From SVTX01 sp045659745 (GTDB lineage: Bacteria > Bacillota > Clostridia > Oscillospirales > CAG-272), in contig JAZRCL010000057.1 in NCBI GenBank assembly GCA_045659745.1, forward strand, positions 1-64,000: a stretch of 64,000 nucleotides of DNA. Reading direction: 5' to 3'. This document shows positions 43,309 through 52,379 of the stretch, piece after piece; position 1 is the stretch's first letter; each line of letters opens with the position of its first letter. The notes under the pieces were generated by a model. The model had not been told where the DNA came from, did no database searches, and saw only the letters and a list, made by a program, of their open reading frames with translations. A program made the position numbers and the translations under genes.

Positions 43309-44417
43309 TCCTCGGAATTGACGTTTCGACCTACCTTGAGGAGCTCGAGCACGGCGCCAAATTTTACGACGGAGACACCGAGATTGACCCGCTTGACGAA
43401 TTTGTCCGCAACGGGGTCAATTATATGCGTATCCGCGTATGGAACAATCCCAAAGGCGAGGACGGCCAGCCCTATCTTGCAGGAAACTGCGATATTTACC
43501 ATTACGTAAAGCTCGCAACTCTTGCAAAATCTAAGGGATATAAGCTACTGCTTGATTTCCATTACAGCGATTTTTGGGCAGACCCGGGCAAACAAATGAT
43601 ACCTAAGGCTTGGAGAAATTACGGCATTGACGAGATGACCTCGGCGGTATATGAGTTTACAAAGGAATGTCTTGAAATTGCAAAGGCAAATGACGTTTCC
43701 CCCGAGCTTATTCAGGTGGGCAACGAGATAACAAATGGTATGCTCTGGCCAATAGGACGTCTTGATGAAAGTAAGGAAGGTGAAAGAGGGAATTATGAAA
43801 ACCTCTGCCGCCTTATTGATGCGGGATGCCGCGCCTGTCGCGAGGCTTGTCCCGAGGCGGAGATAATTCTTCACCTTGAGCGCAGTCACGATAAAGCTGT
43901 ATATCAGGAATTTTTCACGAAGATGGAGAATGCCCATATCGATTACGATATTATAGGCGCGTCGTATTACCCCTATTGGCACGGTACACCTACTCAGCTT
44001 TTTGAAAACCTCAATAATTGCCGACGCTTTGGCAAAAAGCTTATGGTCGTCGAGCTTGGCTACGGATTTACTACCGAGGCATACTGTCTTGACGGCAAGT
44101 CGCAAAGACTTGTGATTGACTCTGAGCGCGCTTACGTTGCGGGATTTACCGAAAATTATCCAATAACGCCCGAGGGTCAGGCAGCGTTTGTCAAAGACTT
44201 TCTCTTGCTTGCGCGAAAGAATTGCATTGACGGCGTATTTTATTGGGAGCCTCTTTGGCTGCCGGGCGAAGGCATCTGTTGGGCGTCTGAGGCAGGGCAG
44301 GAATACATCAACGAACAAGGTAAATCTACCACTAACGAATGGGCAAATCAGTGCCTGTTTGACTACAATGGAAAGAAACTTCCAGCCTTCGATGAATACA
44401 CAAATATCATTGTGTAA
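43305..44417 (+). CDS. Cytosolic GH53 endo-beta-1,4-galactanase
   Basis: Second GH53 enzyme of the cluster, 370 residues, without signal peptide or extra modules. MILGIDVSTYLEELEHG opens the barrel and NYMRIRVWNNPKGEDG and LLLDFHYSDFWADPGKQ are signatures. Acid Glu141 lies in QVGNEITNG and nucleophile Glu250 in MVVELGYGF. It is about 45 percent like the secreted copy by eye in the core blocks. It probably trims imported galacto-oligosaccharides. It overlaps the zinc-ribbon gene by four bases. Confidence 0.92.
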   Translation: MILGIDVSTYLEELEHGAKFYDGDTEIDPLDEFVRNGVNYMRIRVWNNPKGEDGQPYLAGNCDIYHYVKLATLAKSKGYKLLLDFHYSDFWADPGKQMIPKAWRNYGIDEMTSAVYEFTKECLEIAKANDVSPELIQVGNEITNGMLWPIGRLDESKEGERGNYENLCRLIDAGCRACREACPEAEIILHLERSHDKAVYQEFFTKMENAHIDYDIIGASYYPYWHGTPTQLFENLNNCRRFGKKLMVVELGYGFTTEAYCLDGKSQRLVIDSERAYVAGFTENYPITPEGQAAFVKDFLLLARKNCIDGVFYWEPLWLPGEGICWASEAGQEYINEQGKSTTNEWANQCLFDYNGKKLPAFDEYTNIIV

Positions 44418-44502
44418 AATTTGTTAATTTCACATTGTGTAGAAAAAAACATTTGAATATTGGTGAAAATGCCGAATTTGAGTTTTGAATTCAGAATGTT
44501 AT

Positions 44503-44530
44503 TGACAAAACAACTAAAATGTGATAGAAT
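44503..44530 (+). promoter_or_regulatory. Promoter of the sugar ABC importer
   Basis: TTGACA (44503-44508), 16-base spacer, TAGAAT (44525-44530). A short palindrome GCAC-AAAG-GTGC (44538-44549) at the expected start of transcription could be an operator. Confidence 0.65.
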
Positions 44531-44583
44531 CATTAAGGCACAAAGGTGCATAAAAAAACATAATCCTAAGGAGGAATTATATT

Positions 44584-46218
44584 ATGAAAAGAATGAGTAA
44601 GATTATAGCACTCTTGCTCGTACTCGCATTTGTTTTTGTTGGTGTTGTAGCTTGTAAGGATAACACACCTGACGAGAACCCCAGCGAGAACCCTAGCACA
44701 AACAAACCCGATGGTAACAAACCCGTTGTAAATCCCCTTGCTGGTACATACGATATCACAATGTGGGTTTCCGAGAAGGAAGGCGTTGCTGATCAGTTCA
44801 AGCAGCAGATTGCAGAATTTATGGCAGCTAACCCCGGTATCATCATCAACGCTTCTATTGAAGGCGTAACCGAGGCAGACGCAGGCTCCAAGGTTGTTGC
44901 TGACGTTGCTTCCGCTCCCGATATGTACTGTTTCGCACAGGACCAGCTCGCTCGTCTCGTTCAGGCAGCAGCTCTTGCAGGTCCCGGCGGTGACATCGCT
45001 AAGCTTATCAAGGAATCCAACGACGCAGGTTCCGTTGCTGCAGCTTCCGTTGCAGGAACAATCTACGCTTATCCTATGACAAGTGACAATGGTTACTATA
45101 TGTACTACGATACAAGCATCATCTCTGAGGAAGACGCAGAGAGCCTTGAGGCTATCATCGCAGCTTGCGAGGACAGCGGTAAGCTCTTCCGTTTCGCTCT
45201 TGAGAACGCTTGGTACACAGCATCCTTCTTCTTCGCTACAGGTTGTAACTCCAACTGGTCTATGAACGAAGATGGCGATTTTATCGCCGTTGACGATGAC
45301 TTCAACTCCACAAAGGGTCTTATCGCTATGAAGGGTATGCAGAAGCTCGCTCAGTCTTCCATTTACGACTCCAACGCTGATATCTTCACAGACGCAGGCG
45401 TAGTTGTAACAGGTATCTGGAACGCAGAGGCAGCAGAGGCTCACTTCGGTGAGAACTTCGGCGTAACCGATCTTCCTTCCTTCACAGTTGACGGTGAGTC
45501 CTATCACCTCGGCTCCTACACCGGTAACAAGCTTCTCGGTGTAAAGCCTCAGCAGGATAAAAACAGAGCAGCAGTTCTTTCTCTCCTTGCACAGTACCTC
45601 ACAAACGAGGCGTGCCAGACTCAGAGATATGAGAGCTTCCAGTGGGGTCCCTCTAACCTCGCAGCTCAGCAGTCCGAGGCAGTTCAGGCTAACCCCTCTC
45701 TTGCAGCTCTTGCTAAGCAGAACGCATACGGTCAGCCTCAGGGTCAGATCCACGGTTCTTGGTGGGATATAGCAAAGGTTCTTGGTGCAGAAGCTAAGGC
45801 AGCTACATCCGAGCAGGATCTTAAGGATGCTCTTACAGACTACCAGGCAGCTATCGACGGTCTCTTCCAGATGACTGAAGAGCAGAAGATGGCTTGGTCC
45901 GTAATCGGTTCCGTTAACGGCGCAAGCTGGGATACAGACTTCGCTATGACAAAGGTTAACGATACAACTTGGGAATCCGTTGTTCTTAATCTCGAAGCAG
46001 GTCAGGAATTTAAGCTCCGCCGCGGCGCAGCATGGGTTCCTCAGATAGGTGTAACCAATGATAACACCGGAGAAACAGACGGTGGATACTACGTAAGACT
46101 TGCTGACTCGAATCCTGAGCCCGGCAACATCGTTGTTGAAGTAACCGGTAGCTATAAGGTTCAGCTTGTTTGGGACGGCACTTCCACTAGCGCAGTAGTT
46201 AACCTTATTCCCGCATAA
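44584..46218 (+). CDS. Sugar ABC importer binding lipoprotein with C-terminal beta domain
   Basis: A MalE-type solute-binding protein, 544 residues. Lipoprotein signal (lipobox VVAC, near residue 24), Asn/Pro spacer, then a two-lobed binding body (YDITMWVSEKEGVADQFKQQ to about residue 430). Unusually, a further 110-residue beta domain follows (WSVIGSVNGASWDTDFAM, near 436), which resembles the starch-binding SusE/SusF modules of Bacteroidetes. It probably binds maltodextrin, though cluster context also allows galacto-oligosaccharides. Codon choice points to very high expression. Two tandem hairpins separate it from the permease genes. Confidence 0.87.
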   Translation: MKRMSKIIALLLVLAFVFVGVVACKDNTPDENPSENPSTNKPDGNKPVVNPLAGTYDITMWVSEKEGVADQFKQQIAEFMAANPGIIINASIEGVTEADAGSKVVADVASAPDMYCFAQDQLARLVQAAALAGPGGDIAKLIKESNDAGSVAAASVAGTIYAYPMTSDNGYYMYYDTSIISEEDAESLEAIIAACEDSGKLFRFALENAWYTASFFFATGCNSNWSMNEDGDFIAVDDDFNSTKGLIAMKGMQKLAQSSIYDSNADIFTDAGVVVTGIWNAEAAEAHFGENFGVTDLPSFTVDGESYHLGSYTGNKLLGVKPQQDKNRAAVLSLLAQYLTNEACQTQRYESFQWGPSNLAAQQSEAVQANPSLAALAKQNAYGQPQGQIHGSWWDIAKVLGAEAKAATSEQDLKDALTDYQAAIDGLFQMTEEQKMAWSVIGSVNGASWDTDFAMTKVNDTTWESVVLNLEAGQEFKLRRGAAWVPQIGVTNDNTGETDGGYYVRLADSNPEPGNIVVEVTGSYKVQLVWDGTSTSAVVNLIPA

Positions 46219-46242
46219 TAATATTTGCGATTGAGGTTTTTT

Positions 46243-46267
46243 GCGGGTGAGCCTCAGGCTCACCCGC
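46243..46267 (+). terminator. First intra-operon hairpin after the binding-protein gene
   Basis: Eleven-base GC-rich stem (46243-46253 with 46257-46267), TCA loop, no T run. Confidence 0.6.
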
Positions 46268-46281
46268 CCTTGATATAAAAA

Positions 46282-46341
46282 AGGCATTGTTAGCCGATAT
46301 ACAAGGACAACAGTTGTCTTGTGTGTCGGCTAACAATGCCT
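46282..46341 (+). terminator. Large second intra-operon hairpin
   Basis: A roughly 29-base-pair stem with one bulge (46282-46311 with 46313-46341) and a single-base apex. It lies 48 bases before the first good ATG of the permease. Likely an mRNA processing or stability barrier or attenuator. Confidence 0.65.
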
Positions 46342-46389
46342 CTAATTATTTTAGAAGGAGCTCGAATAAACTCGGCTTATGCTTTTAAT

Positions 46390-47994
46390 ATGAAAAGATT
46401 AAACGATTTGGAATACTTAAAGCTAAGTAAATTCGCGGCGTTTTGGTATAATATCAAGCTCTTCTTCCTCATTATGATACCAACATGGTTCAAAAATCTT
46501 GGAAAGAAGATATGGAATCTTATCAAGGGCTGCGGCTCGGCTATCAAAAACGAATTTTTAGATATAACCCGTACCTTTACCAAAGGTAACTGGGCAGTAA
46601 AGCTCTCCTTCCTCATCTTTGGATTTGGAAACCTTTATCATGGACAGATCCTTCGCGGAATACTGTTCCTGGTATTTGAAATAGTATTTATTGTATATAT
46701 GGCTCTTCCCAGCGGCGGCGCATTCTGGCTCGCCAAGTGTAATTGGTTCCAGGTAGGTCAGACGGTGGGTACGGTTCAGGGTCATACTGAAATTGAGACG
46801 ACGATATATCCTATGCCCGGTGTTGGTGATATAGAAATTGAAACACCTGTGTGGGTGCCCGGCGACGACTCTGTTAAGGTGTTGTTCTACGGCCTTTTGA
46901 CAGTTCTCTTTATCGTGGCATTCATATATACCTGGAGACTTCAGGTCAAGCAGTGCCGTATATGTATGGACATTACCGCAACGGGCAAGAAGGTAAGAAG
47001 CGGCAAGCAGGACTTAAAGTCACTCCTTGACGACCAGTTTCACAAGACCCTTCTTGCTCTCCCCGTGGCAGGAATTCTGTTCTTCACAGTAATCCCGATA
47101 ATATACATGGTAATTATAGCCTTCACAAGCTATTCTGCAGAGGCTGACGGATACTCCAACCTGTTCACTTGGGTAGGCTGGGAGCATTTCAACGAGATCA
47201 CCAACTTTAGCAAGGGCGGACTTGGTCTTGCCTTTGGAGAGATACTCGGCTGGACGCTTATCTGGTCGATTTTTGCTACCTTTACAAACTATTTCCTTGG
47301 AATGTTTGTCGCTATTATGATAAACAAAAAGGGAATAAAGATAAAGAAATTCTGGAGAACGGTGCTGGTTATGACCATCGCTATTCCTCAGTTCGTATCT
47401 CTGCTTTACGTTGCAAAGCTGTTTGATAAATCAGGTATTATAGGTAGTGTACTTAATCAGGTGCCGTTTATCAATAATTATTTGACTTCTAACAACTTTA
47501 TCTCCCTCTGGAATTCTCCCATAGTTGCAAAGATACTCGTTATCGTTATCAATATCTGGGTAGGTATTCCTTACATTATGCTTATGGCAACGGGTATTCT
47601 TATGAATATCCCTCAGGACCTTTACGAGTCCTCGCGTATTGACGGCGCAAGCCCGTTCCAGCAGTACACAAAGATAACCCTTCCTTATATGATGTTCGTA
47701 ATGGGCCCATATCTGCTTACGAGCTTCGTTGGAAACCTCAACAACTTTAACGTTATCTACCTGCTTACGAAGGGAGACCCGCTTAACACCGATATAGGTA
47801 CGGCGGGCGGAGTATCCGTAGGACACACCGACCTGCTTATTACGTGGCTTTACAGAATGACACTCGGCGGCTCTGAAAGTAAATACTATATGGCGTCGGT
47901 CGTAGGTATTCTCGTATTTATAGTTGTTGCGGTCCTGTCGCTTATCATCTATAATGTAATTCCGTCAACGAGAAATGAGGAGGATTACAAGTAA
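46390..47994 (+). CDS. Sugar ABC importer permease (MalF-like)
   Basis: Inner-membrane permease, 534 residues from the ATG chosen here. An N-terminal extension with two helices (FLIFGFGNLYHGQILRGILF, near residue 80) precedes the usual six-helix MalF core. The EAA loop that docks the ATPase is PQDLYESSRIDGASPFQQYTK-like near 410. The start is uncertain: AAGGAG at 46355 sits 30 bases before this ATG, and the open frame reaches further upstream into the hairpin arm (ATG 46336, GTG 46321). Its last base is shared with the next ATG. Confidence 0.88.
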   Translation: MKRLNDLEYLKLSKFAAFWYNIKLFFLIMIPTWFKNLGKKIWNLIKGCGSAIKNEFLDITRTFTKGNWAVKLSFLIFGFGNLYHGQILRGILFLVFEIVFIVYMALPSGGAFWLAKCNWFQVGQTVGTVQGHTEIETTIYPMPGVGDIEIETPVWVPGDDSVKVLFYGLLTVLFIVAFIYTWRLQVKQCRICMDITATGKKVRSGKQDLKSLLDDQFHKTLLALPVAGILFFTVIPIIYMVIIAFTSYSAEADGYSNLFTWVGWEHFNEITNFSKGGLGLAFGEILGWTLIWSIFATFTNYFLGMFVAIMINKKGIKIKKFWRTVLVMTIAIPQFVSLLYVAKLFDKSGIIGSVLNQVPFINNYLTSNNFISLWNSPIVAKILVIVINIWVGIPYIMLMATGILMNIPQDLYESSRIDGASPFQQYTKITLPYMMFVMGPYLLTSFVGNLNNFNVIYLLTKGDPLNTDIGTAGGVSVGHTDLLITWLYRMTLGGSESKYYMASVVGILVFIVVAVLSLIIYNVIPSTRNEEDYK

Positions 47995-48878
47995 TGAAAA
48001 AACAAGATAACAACCAAATACAGAAAACAGGTCTCGGAGCAAAGGCAAGCAGACGTATAGGCAACACAATTATTTACATAGTGCTTATTCTTATCACTGT
48101 AATCTGGCTTTTCCCGTTCTTCGGTATCGTTCTTGAGTCCTTTAAGGTTGAAACGACGAGTATAACAAGCTATCTCTGGCCCAAGCAGTTTGGATTTGAC
48201 AACTATATAAAACTGTTCAAGGAAACAGATTTCCTTATCTGGTTCAGAAACACCGCAATTATGGGTGTGGCAACGGCAGTTCTCCAGACCTTCTTCGTGC
48301 TTTCAATGAGCTACGTGCTTTCGCGTCTCAGATTCAAGGGCAGAAAGGCTCTTATGAACCTTATGCTTATCCTTGGAATGTTCCCGGGATTCCTTACTAT
48401 GATACTTATCTATAAGGTATTTGCAGATCTCGGCCTTACACTGAATATGGCTCCTTTGGGTCTTATTATTGTTTACTGCGCGAGCAGCGGTATGGGATAT
48501 TACGTATCAAAGGGCTTCTTTGATACCATTCCGAAGAGTCTTGACGAGGCGGCAAGAGTTGACGGAGCAACGCGTTGGCAGGTATTCTATAAGGTTATTA
48601 TGCCACTTTCCAAGCCTATCGTAATATATACGATACTTATGGGCTTTATGGCTCCTTGGGGAGACTTTATGCTTGCAAGCTATCTCATACATGAAAACAG
48701 TCAGGGTATGAACGTCGCAGTAGGTATGTTCGAATGGCTTTCTATGACAAACCTTAATACGAATTACACAATGTTCTGCGCCGCGGGCGTAATAGTTGCA
48801 ATTCCTGTTACCGTGGTATTCCTCTGCTTGCAGAAATACTACGTTGAAGGTGTGACAGGCGGAGCAGTGAAAGGATAA
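47994..48878 (+). CDS. Sugar ABC importer permease (MalG-like)
   Basis: Second permease, 294 residues, six helices, EAA loop IPKSLDEAARVDGATRWQV near residue 180, end CLQKYYVEGVTGGAVKG typical of MalG. Overlaps the MalF-like gene by one base. Confidence 0.93.
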   Translation: MKKQDNNQIQKTGLGAKASRRIGNTIIYIVLILITVIWLFPFFGIVLESFKVETTSITSYLWPKQFGFDNYIKLFKETDFLIWFRNTAIMGVATAVLQTFFVLSMSYVLSRLRFKGRKALMNLMLILGMFPGFLTMILIYKVFADLGLTLNMAPLGLIIVYCASSGMGYYVSKGFFDTIPKSLDEAARVDGATRWQVFYKVIMPLSKPIVIYTILMGFMAPWGDFMLASYLIHENSQGMNVAVGMFEWLSMTNLNTNYTMFCAAGVIVAIPVTVVFLCLQKYYVEGVTGGAVKG

Positions 48879-48889
48879 GAGGGATAAAT

Positions 48890-50014
48890 ATGGCTACATT
48901 AAAATTAACTAACGTAAAGAAAATATACGGCAAGGATACTCTTGCGGTTGATAATTTCAACCTTGAGATTGCCGATAAAGAATTTATCGTTTTCGTAGGA
49001 CCTTCGGGATGCGGAAAGTCCACCACGCTTCGTATGATAGCGGGACTTGAGGACATCTCGGGAGGTACTATCGAGATCGACGATGTCGTTGTAAACGACC
49101 TTCAGCCCCGTGACCGTAATATCGCGATGGTTTTCCAGAACTACGCGCTTTATCCTCACCTCACAGTCTTTGAGAACATGGCGTTCAGCCTTAGACTCAA
49201 GAAGGCTCCTCAGGATGAGGTTTACAAAAAAGTCACCGAGGCAGCAGAGATCCTCGGCATCACAGAATACCTGACACGTAAGCCCAGAGCTCTTTCGGGC
49301 GGTCAGAGACAGAGAGTTGCTATCGGACGCGCTATGGTTCGTGACAGCAAGGTATTCCTTATGGATGAACCGCTCTCCAACCTTGACGCAAAGCTCCGTA
49401 ACCAGATGAGAGCAGAGATAATTCTTCTCCGTCAGAAGATAGACAGTACCTTTATTTACGTAACTCACGATCAGACCGAGGCTATGACACTCGGTGACCG
49501 TATAGTTATTATGAAGGACGGTCTTATCCAGCAGGTCGGCACACCTACAGAGGTGTTTGATATGCCCGTTAACCTCTTCGTTGCAGAGTTTATAGGTGCT
49601 CCCAAGATGAACACCTTCAAGACAGAGCTTATCGAAGATGGTGGCAAGTATTACGTAAAGCCTTACGGCGCAACCATTGAGGTGACCGGTAAGAAGGCAG
49701 AGATGCTCAAGGAAAAGGGCATTGGTTCAGGCGAGATCATCCTCGGCGTACGTCCCGAGCATATCGTGCTTGCAGATCCCTCCAACCCTGCGGCAATTCC
49801 TTGCAAGGTAGTGGTAAATGAAATGATGGGTAGTGAGCTTCACCTCCACGTTGTAGAGGATAACGGCGACAGACTTATCGTTCGTGTTCCCACCGTATCG
49901 CTTTCCGACGAGCAGCGTAACGCTATGACGTACGGAAATACCATTTACGTCACGTTTGAAGGAAAGGTAATGCATTTCTTCGACGCAGAAACACAGAATA
50001 ATCTTCTCGTTTAA
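48890..50014 (+). CDS. msmK: Sugar ABC importer ATPase (MsmK/UgpC-like)
   Basis: ATP-hydrolysing subunit, 374 residues. Walker A FVGPSGCGKSTTLRMIAG near residue 37, Q-loop FQNYALYPH near 83, signature LSGGQRQRVAIGRA near 135, Walker B VFLMDEPLSNLD near 155, then the C-terminal regulatory OB/TOBE domain (ILGVRPEHIVL near 285). This type is often shared by several importers, but here it is encoded with its own permeases. Confidence 0.95.
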   Translation: MATLKLTNVKKIYGKDTLAVDNFNLEIADKEFIVFVGPSGCGKSTTLRMIAGLEDISGGTIEIDDVVVNDLQPRDRNIAMVFQNYALYPHLTVFENMAFSLRLKKAPQDEVYKKVTEAAEILGITEYLTRKPRALSGGQRQRVAIGRAMVRDSKVFLMDEPLSNLDAKLRNQMRAEIILLRQKIDSTFIYVTHDQTEAMTLGDRIVIMKDGLIQQVGTPTEVFDMPVNLFVAEFIGAPKMNTFKTELIEDGGKYYVKPYGATIEVTGKKAEMLKEKGIGSGEIILGVRPEHIVLADPSNPAAIPCKVVVNEMMGSELHLHVVEDNGDRLIVRVPTVSLSDEQRNAMTYGNTIYVTFEGKVMHFFDAETQNNLLV

Positions 50015-50026
50015 TCAAATATAACG

Positions 50027-50062
50027 GCATACCGCCTCGCATGAGGCGGTATGCTTTTTTTT
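50027..50062 (+). terminator. Terminator of the importer operon
   Basis: Twelve-base perfect stem (50027-50038 with 50043-50054), GCAT loop, T8. Confidence 0.92.
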
Positions 50063-50075
50063 ACACTCAAATCTA

Positions 50076-50104
50076 TTGAATTTGTTTGCAAAGTATGCTA
50101 TAAT
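50076..50104 (+). promoter_or_regulatory. Promoter of the VUT/SDR pair
   Basis: TTGAAT (50076-50081), 17-base spacer, TATAAT (50099-50104). Confidence 0.65.
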
Positions 50105-50140
50105 AAAGAAAACGGATTAAAACAACGGAGTATATCATAA

Positions 50141-50890
50141 ATGTCAAAAATAAAATTATGGCTAAAAAAAGAAAGGGAGCAGACGGCGCTTCTGCTGCGG
50201 TGTATTCCCGCAACGGTGGTGACGCTTTTCGTAGTCAGCGTTATCTGTATGAACCTGCTCGCGAACAAGACGCTACTGCAGCTTGATTGGATCGCGCTTG
50301 ACGGTGGTATTCTTATTTCCTGGTTGTCCTTTATGTGTATGGACATAATCACAAAGCACTTCGGGCCTCGCGCGTCCAACCGCATATCTGTGCTCGCGGC
50401 GGGAATAAATCTTCTGACTTGTCTTATATTCCTGGTTGCAAGCATGATACCCTCAAACGCAAATGACTACACCGCCTTTGATAGCATATTCGGCGGCACG
50501 TGGTTTATACTTCTCGGCAGTACGGTGGCTTTCCTTTTGTCTGCTATGATAAACAATCTCTTGAATTTCTCCATAGGAAGAATGTTCAAGAAAAATCCTG
50601 ACGGTAAGCTCGCGTTTGCTATGCGCTCGTACGTGTCAACCTTTATAGGACAGTTCCTTGATAACTTTATTTTCTCGCTTATAGTATTCGTGGGATTTGC
50701 TCCGATATTCTGGGACGGATTCCACTGGACGGTGCTCCAGTGCGCTATGTGCGCGCTCACGGGAGCGGTGGCAGAGCTTATTATGGAGGTTATTTTCTCC
50801 CCCATAGGATACCATATAGTTAATAAATGGAAGAAAAACAACGTGGGACAGAAATATCTTGATTACGTGGCAAAGGAGAAAGCTCAATGA
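50141..50890 (+). CDS. VUT-family transporter
   Basis: A 249-residue membrane protein with about six helices of the VUT (Vut_1) family, the group of the queuosine-precursor transporter YhhQ. Family features: DGGILISWLSFMCMDIITKHFGP near residue 53 and LNFSIGRMFKK near 140, then RSYVSTFIGQFLDNFIF near 165. Precursor uptake is a family-level guess; no queuosine genes or riboswitch lie nearby. It overlaps the SDR gene by four bases. Confidence 0.8.
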   Translation: MSKIKLWLKKEREQTALLLRCIPATVVTLFVVSVICMNLLANKTLLQLDWIALDGGILISWLSFMCMDIITKHFGPRASNRISVLAAGINLLTCLIFLVASMIPSNANDYTAFDSIFGGTWFILLGSTVAFLLSAMINNLLNFSIGRMFKKNPDGKLAFAMRSYVSTFIGQFLDNFIFSLIVFVGFAPIFWDGFHWTVLQCAMCALTGAVAELIMEVIFSPIGYHIVNKWKKNNVGQKYLDYVAKEKAQ

Positions 50891-51540
50891 AAATTTTGAT
50901 AACCGGAACGTCGCAGGGAATAGGCAAAGCAATTGCGGAGTTGTTTTTGGCAAAAGGACATACCGTAATTGGTATCGATAGACAACCATCAAGCATTGAC
51001 AACGAGGCTTATACCCACCATATCTGCGATATACGTGATTATGACAAGCTTCCCGATGTTCAGAACGTGGAAATTCTCATCAACAACGCGGGCACGCAGA
51101 ATGAAAACGATATAGATACAAACCTCAAGGCATTGATACACGTCACCGAAAAATATGGCATCAGAGAGGGAATTAAGTCCATACTCAATATCGGCTCGGC
51201 AAGCGCGCACACAGGCTCGGAATTTCCCGAGTATTGTGCGAGCAAAGGCGGTGTGCTTGCATATACTAAAAACGTGGCGCTCCGCGTGGCAAAATTCGGC
51301 GCGACTTGTAATAGCCTTGACCCCGGTGGAGTTATAACCCCTCTTAATGAATGCGTAATGAATGACCCTGAACTGTGGGCGCAGATAATGGACGAAACCC
51401 CTCTGAAAAAGTGGGCAAGCACCGAGGAGATAGCTGAATGGGCGTATTTTCTCACGGTCACAAACACCTTCTGCACAGGGCAGAGTATTCTTGTTGACGG
51501 CGGAGAATCTATAAATTATAAGTTTGTTTGGAAGGATTGA
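50887..51540 (+). CDS. Short-chain dehydrogenase/reductase
   Basis: A 217-residue SDR enzyme. Cofactor loop ITGTSQGIGKAIAELF at the start, NNAGTQNENDID near residue 63, catalytic Ser in NIGSASAHTG near 100 and YCASKGGVLAYTKN (Tyr about 118, Lys about 122). Uses NAD(H) or NADP(H). The substrate is unknown. Its tight overlap with the VUT transporter hints that it may act on the transported compound. Confidence 0.88.
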   Translation: MKILITGTSQGIGKAIAELFLAKGHTVIGIDRQPSSIDNEAYTHHICDIRDYDKLPDVQNVEILINNAGTQNENDIDTNLKALIHVTEKYGIREGIKSILNIGSASAHTGSEFPEYCASKGGVLAYTKNVALRVAKFGATCNSLDPGGVITPLNECVMNDPELWAQIMDETPLKKWASTEEIAEWAYFLTVTNTFCTGQSILVDGGESINYKFVWKD

Positions 51541-51835
<295 letters not shown>

Positions 51836-51864
51836 TTGACAAATTAACCGTTCTGTGCTATAAT
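51836..51864 (+). promoter_or_regulatory. Promoter of the type IV pilus locus
   Basis: TTGACA (51836-51841), 17-base spacer, TATAAT (51859-51864), both perfect, 66 bases before the first pilin. Confidence 0.85.
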
Positions 51865-51930
51865 AGTGTCCAACGCATGATACAGAACAATATTTTCAAA
51901 AAATTTTTCATGTAAAAAAGGAGAAATATT

Positions 51931-52278
51931 ATGAAGAAACTTAACAAGAAGGGCTTTACAATCGTAGAGCTTGTAATCGTTATCGCAGTTATCGCAATCC
52001 TCGCAGCAGTAATGATTCCTACATTTAGTGGCATAATTGAAAAGGCAAATGATTCTGCTCGTCTCCAGCTTGCATCTGCAGCATACAAGGAAGCATATGC
52101 GATTGCTATTAGCGATGATGGTGTAATTGACAATACGGATACAGATATCGCTGCAGGTGATTTCGAATTTGACTTTACATCCGAGGACGATGCTACCGTA
52201 ACCACATCTAATACTAAGTTTACCAACTATACAGTAAAAGTAGAAAATGGTGAACTTAAGATAGAAAAGAAGAAATAA
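51931..52278 (+). CDS. Type IV pilin-like protein (probable major pilin)
   Basis: A 115-residue prepilin. Short basic leader MKKLNKKG, cleavage before FTIVE with Glu at +5, then the hydrophobic helix LVIVIAVIAILAAVMIPTF. The small mature domain is acidic and Thr-rich, without the Cys pair of Neisseria-type pilins. AAAGGAG precedes the ATG. A hairpin with T7 lies behind it, so it can be made in excess over the following genes, as expected for a filament subunit. Confidence 0.88.
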   Translation: MKKLNKKGFTIVELVIVIAVIAILAAVMIPTFSGIIEKANDSARLQLASAAYKEAYAIAISDDGVIDNTDTDIAAGDFEFDFTSEDDATVTTSNTKFTNYTVKVENGELKIEKKK

Positions 52279-52313
52279 TTAAATATTACTAATAATTAAT
52301 TTTATTAAGACGC

Positions 52314-52360
52314 AAGCACTCTGCACTCCTTGCGGGTGTAGAGTGCTTTGGTCGTTTTTT
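52314..52360 (+). terminator. Attenuating terminator after the first pilin
   Basis: Thirteen-base stem (52314-52326 with 52336-52348, one G-T pair) followed by GTCG and T7. Confidence 0.8.
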
Positions 52361-52379
52361 TAGAAAAGGCTGGCAAAAT

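Noticed and set aside
44566..46287. 573-residue antisense open frame opposite the binding-protein gene
   Set aside because: A shadow of strong codon bias in the sense gene; the translation is Cys/Ser/Val-rich with no domain and no ribosome site.
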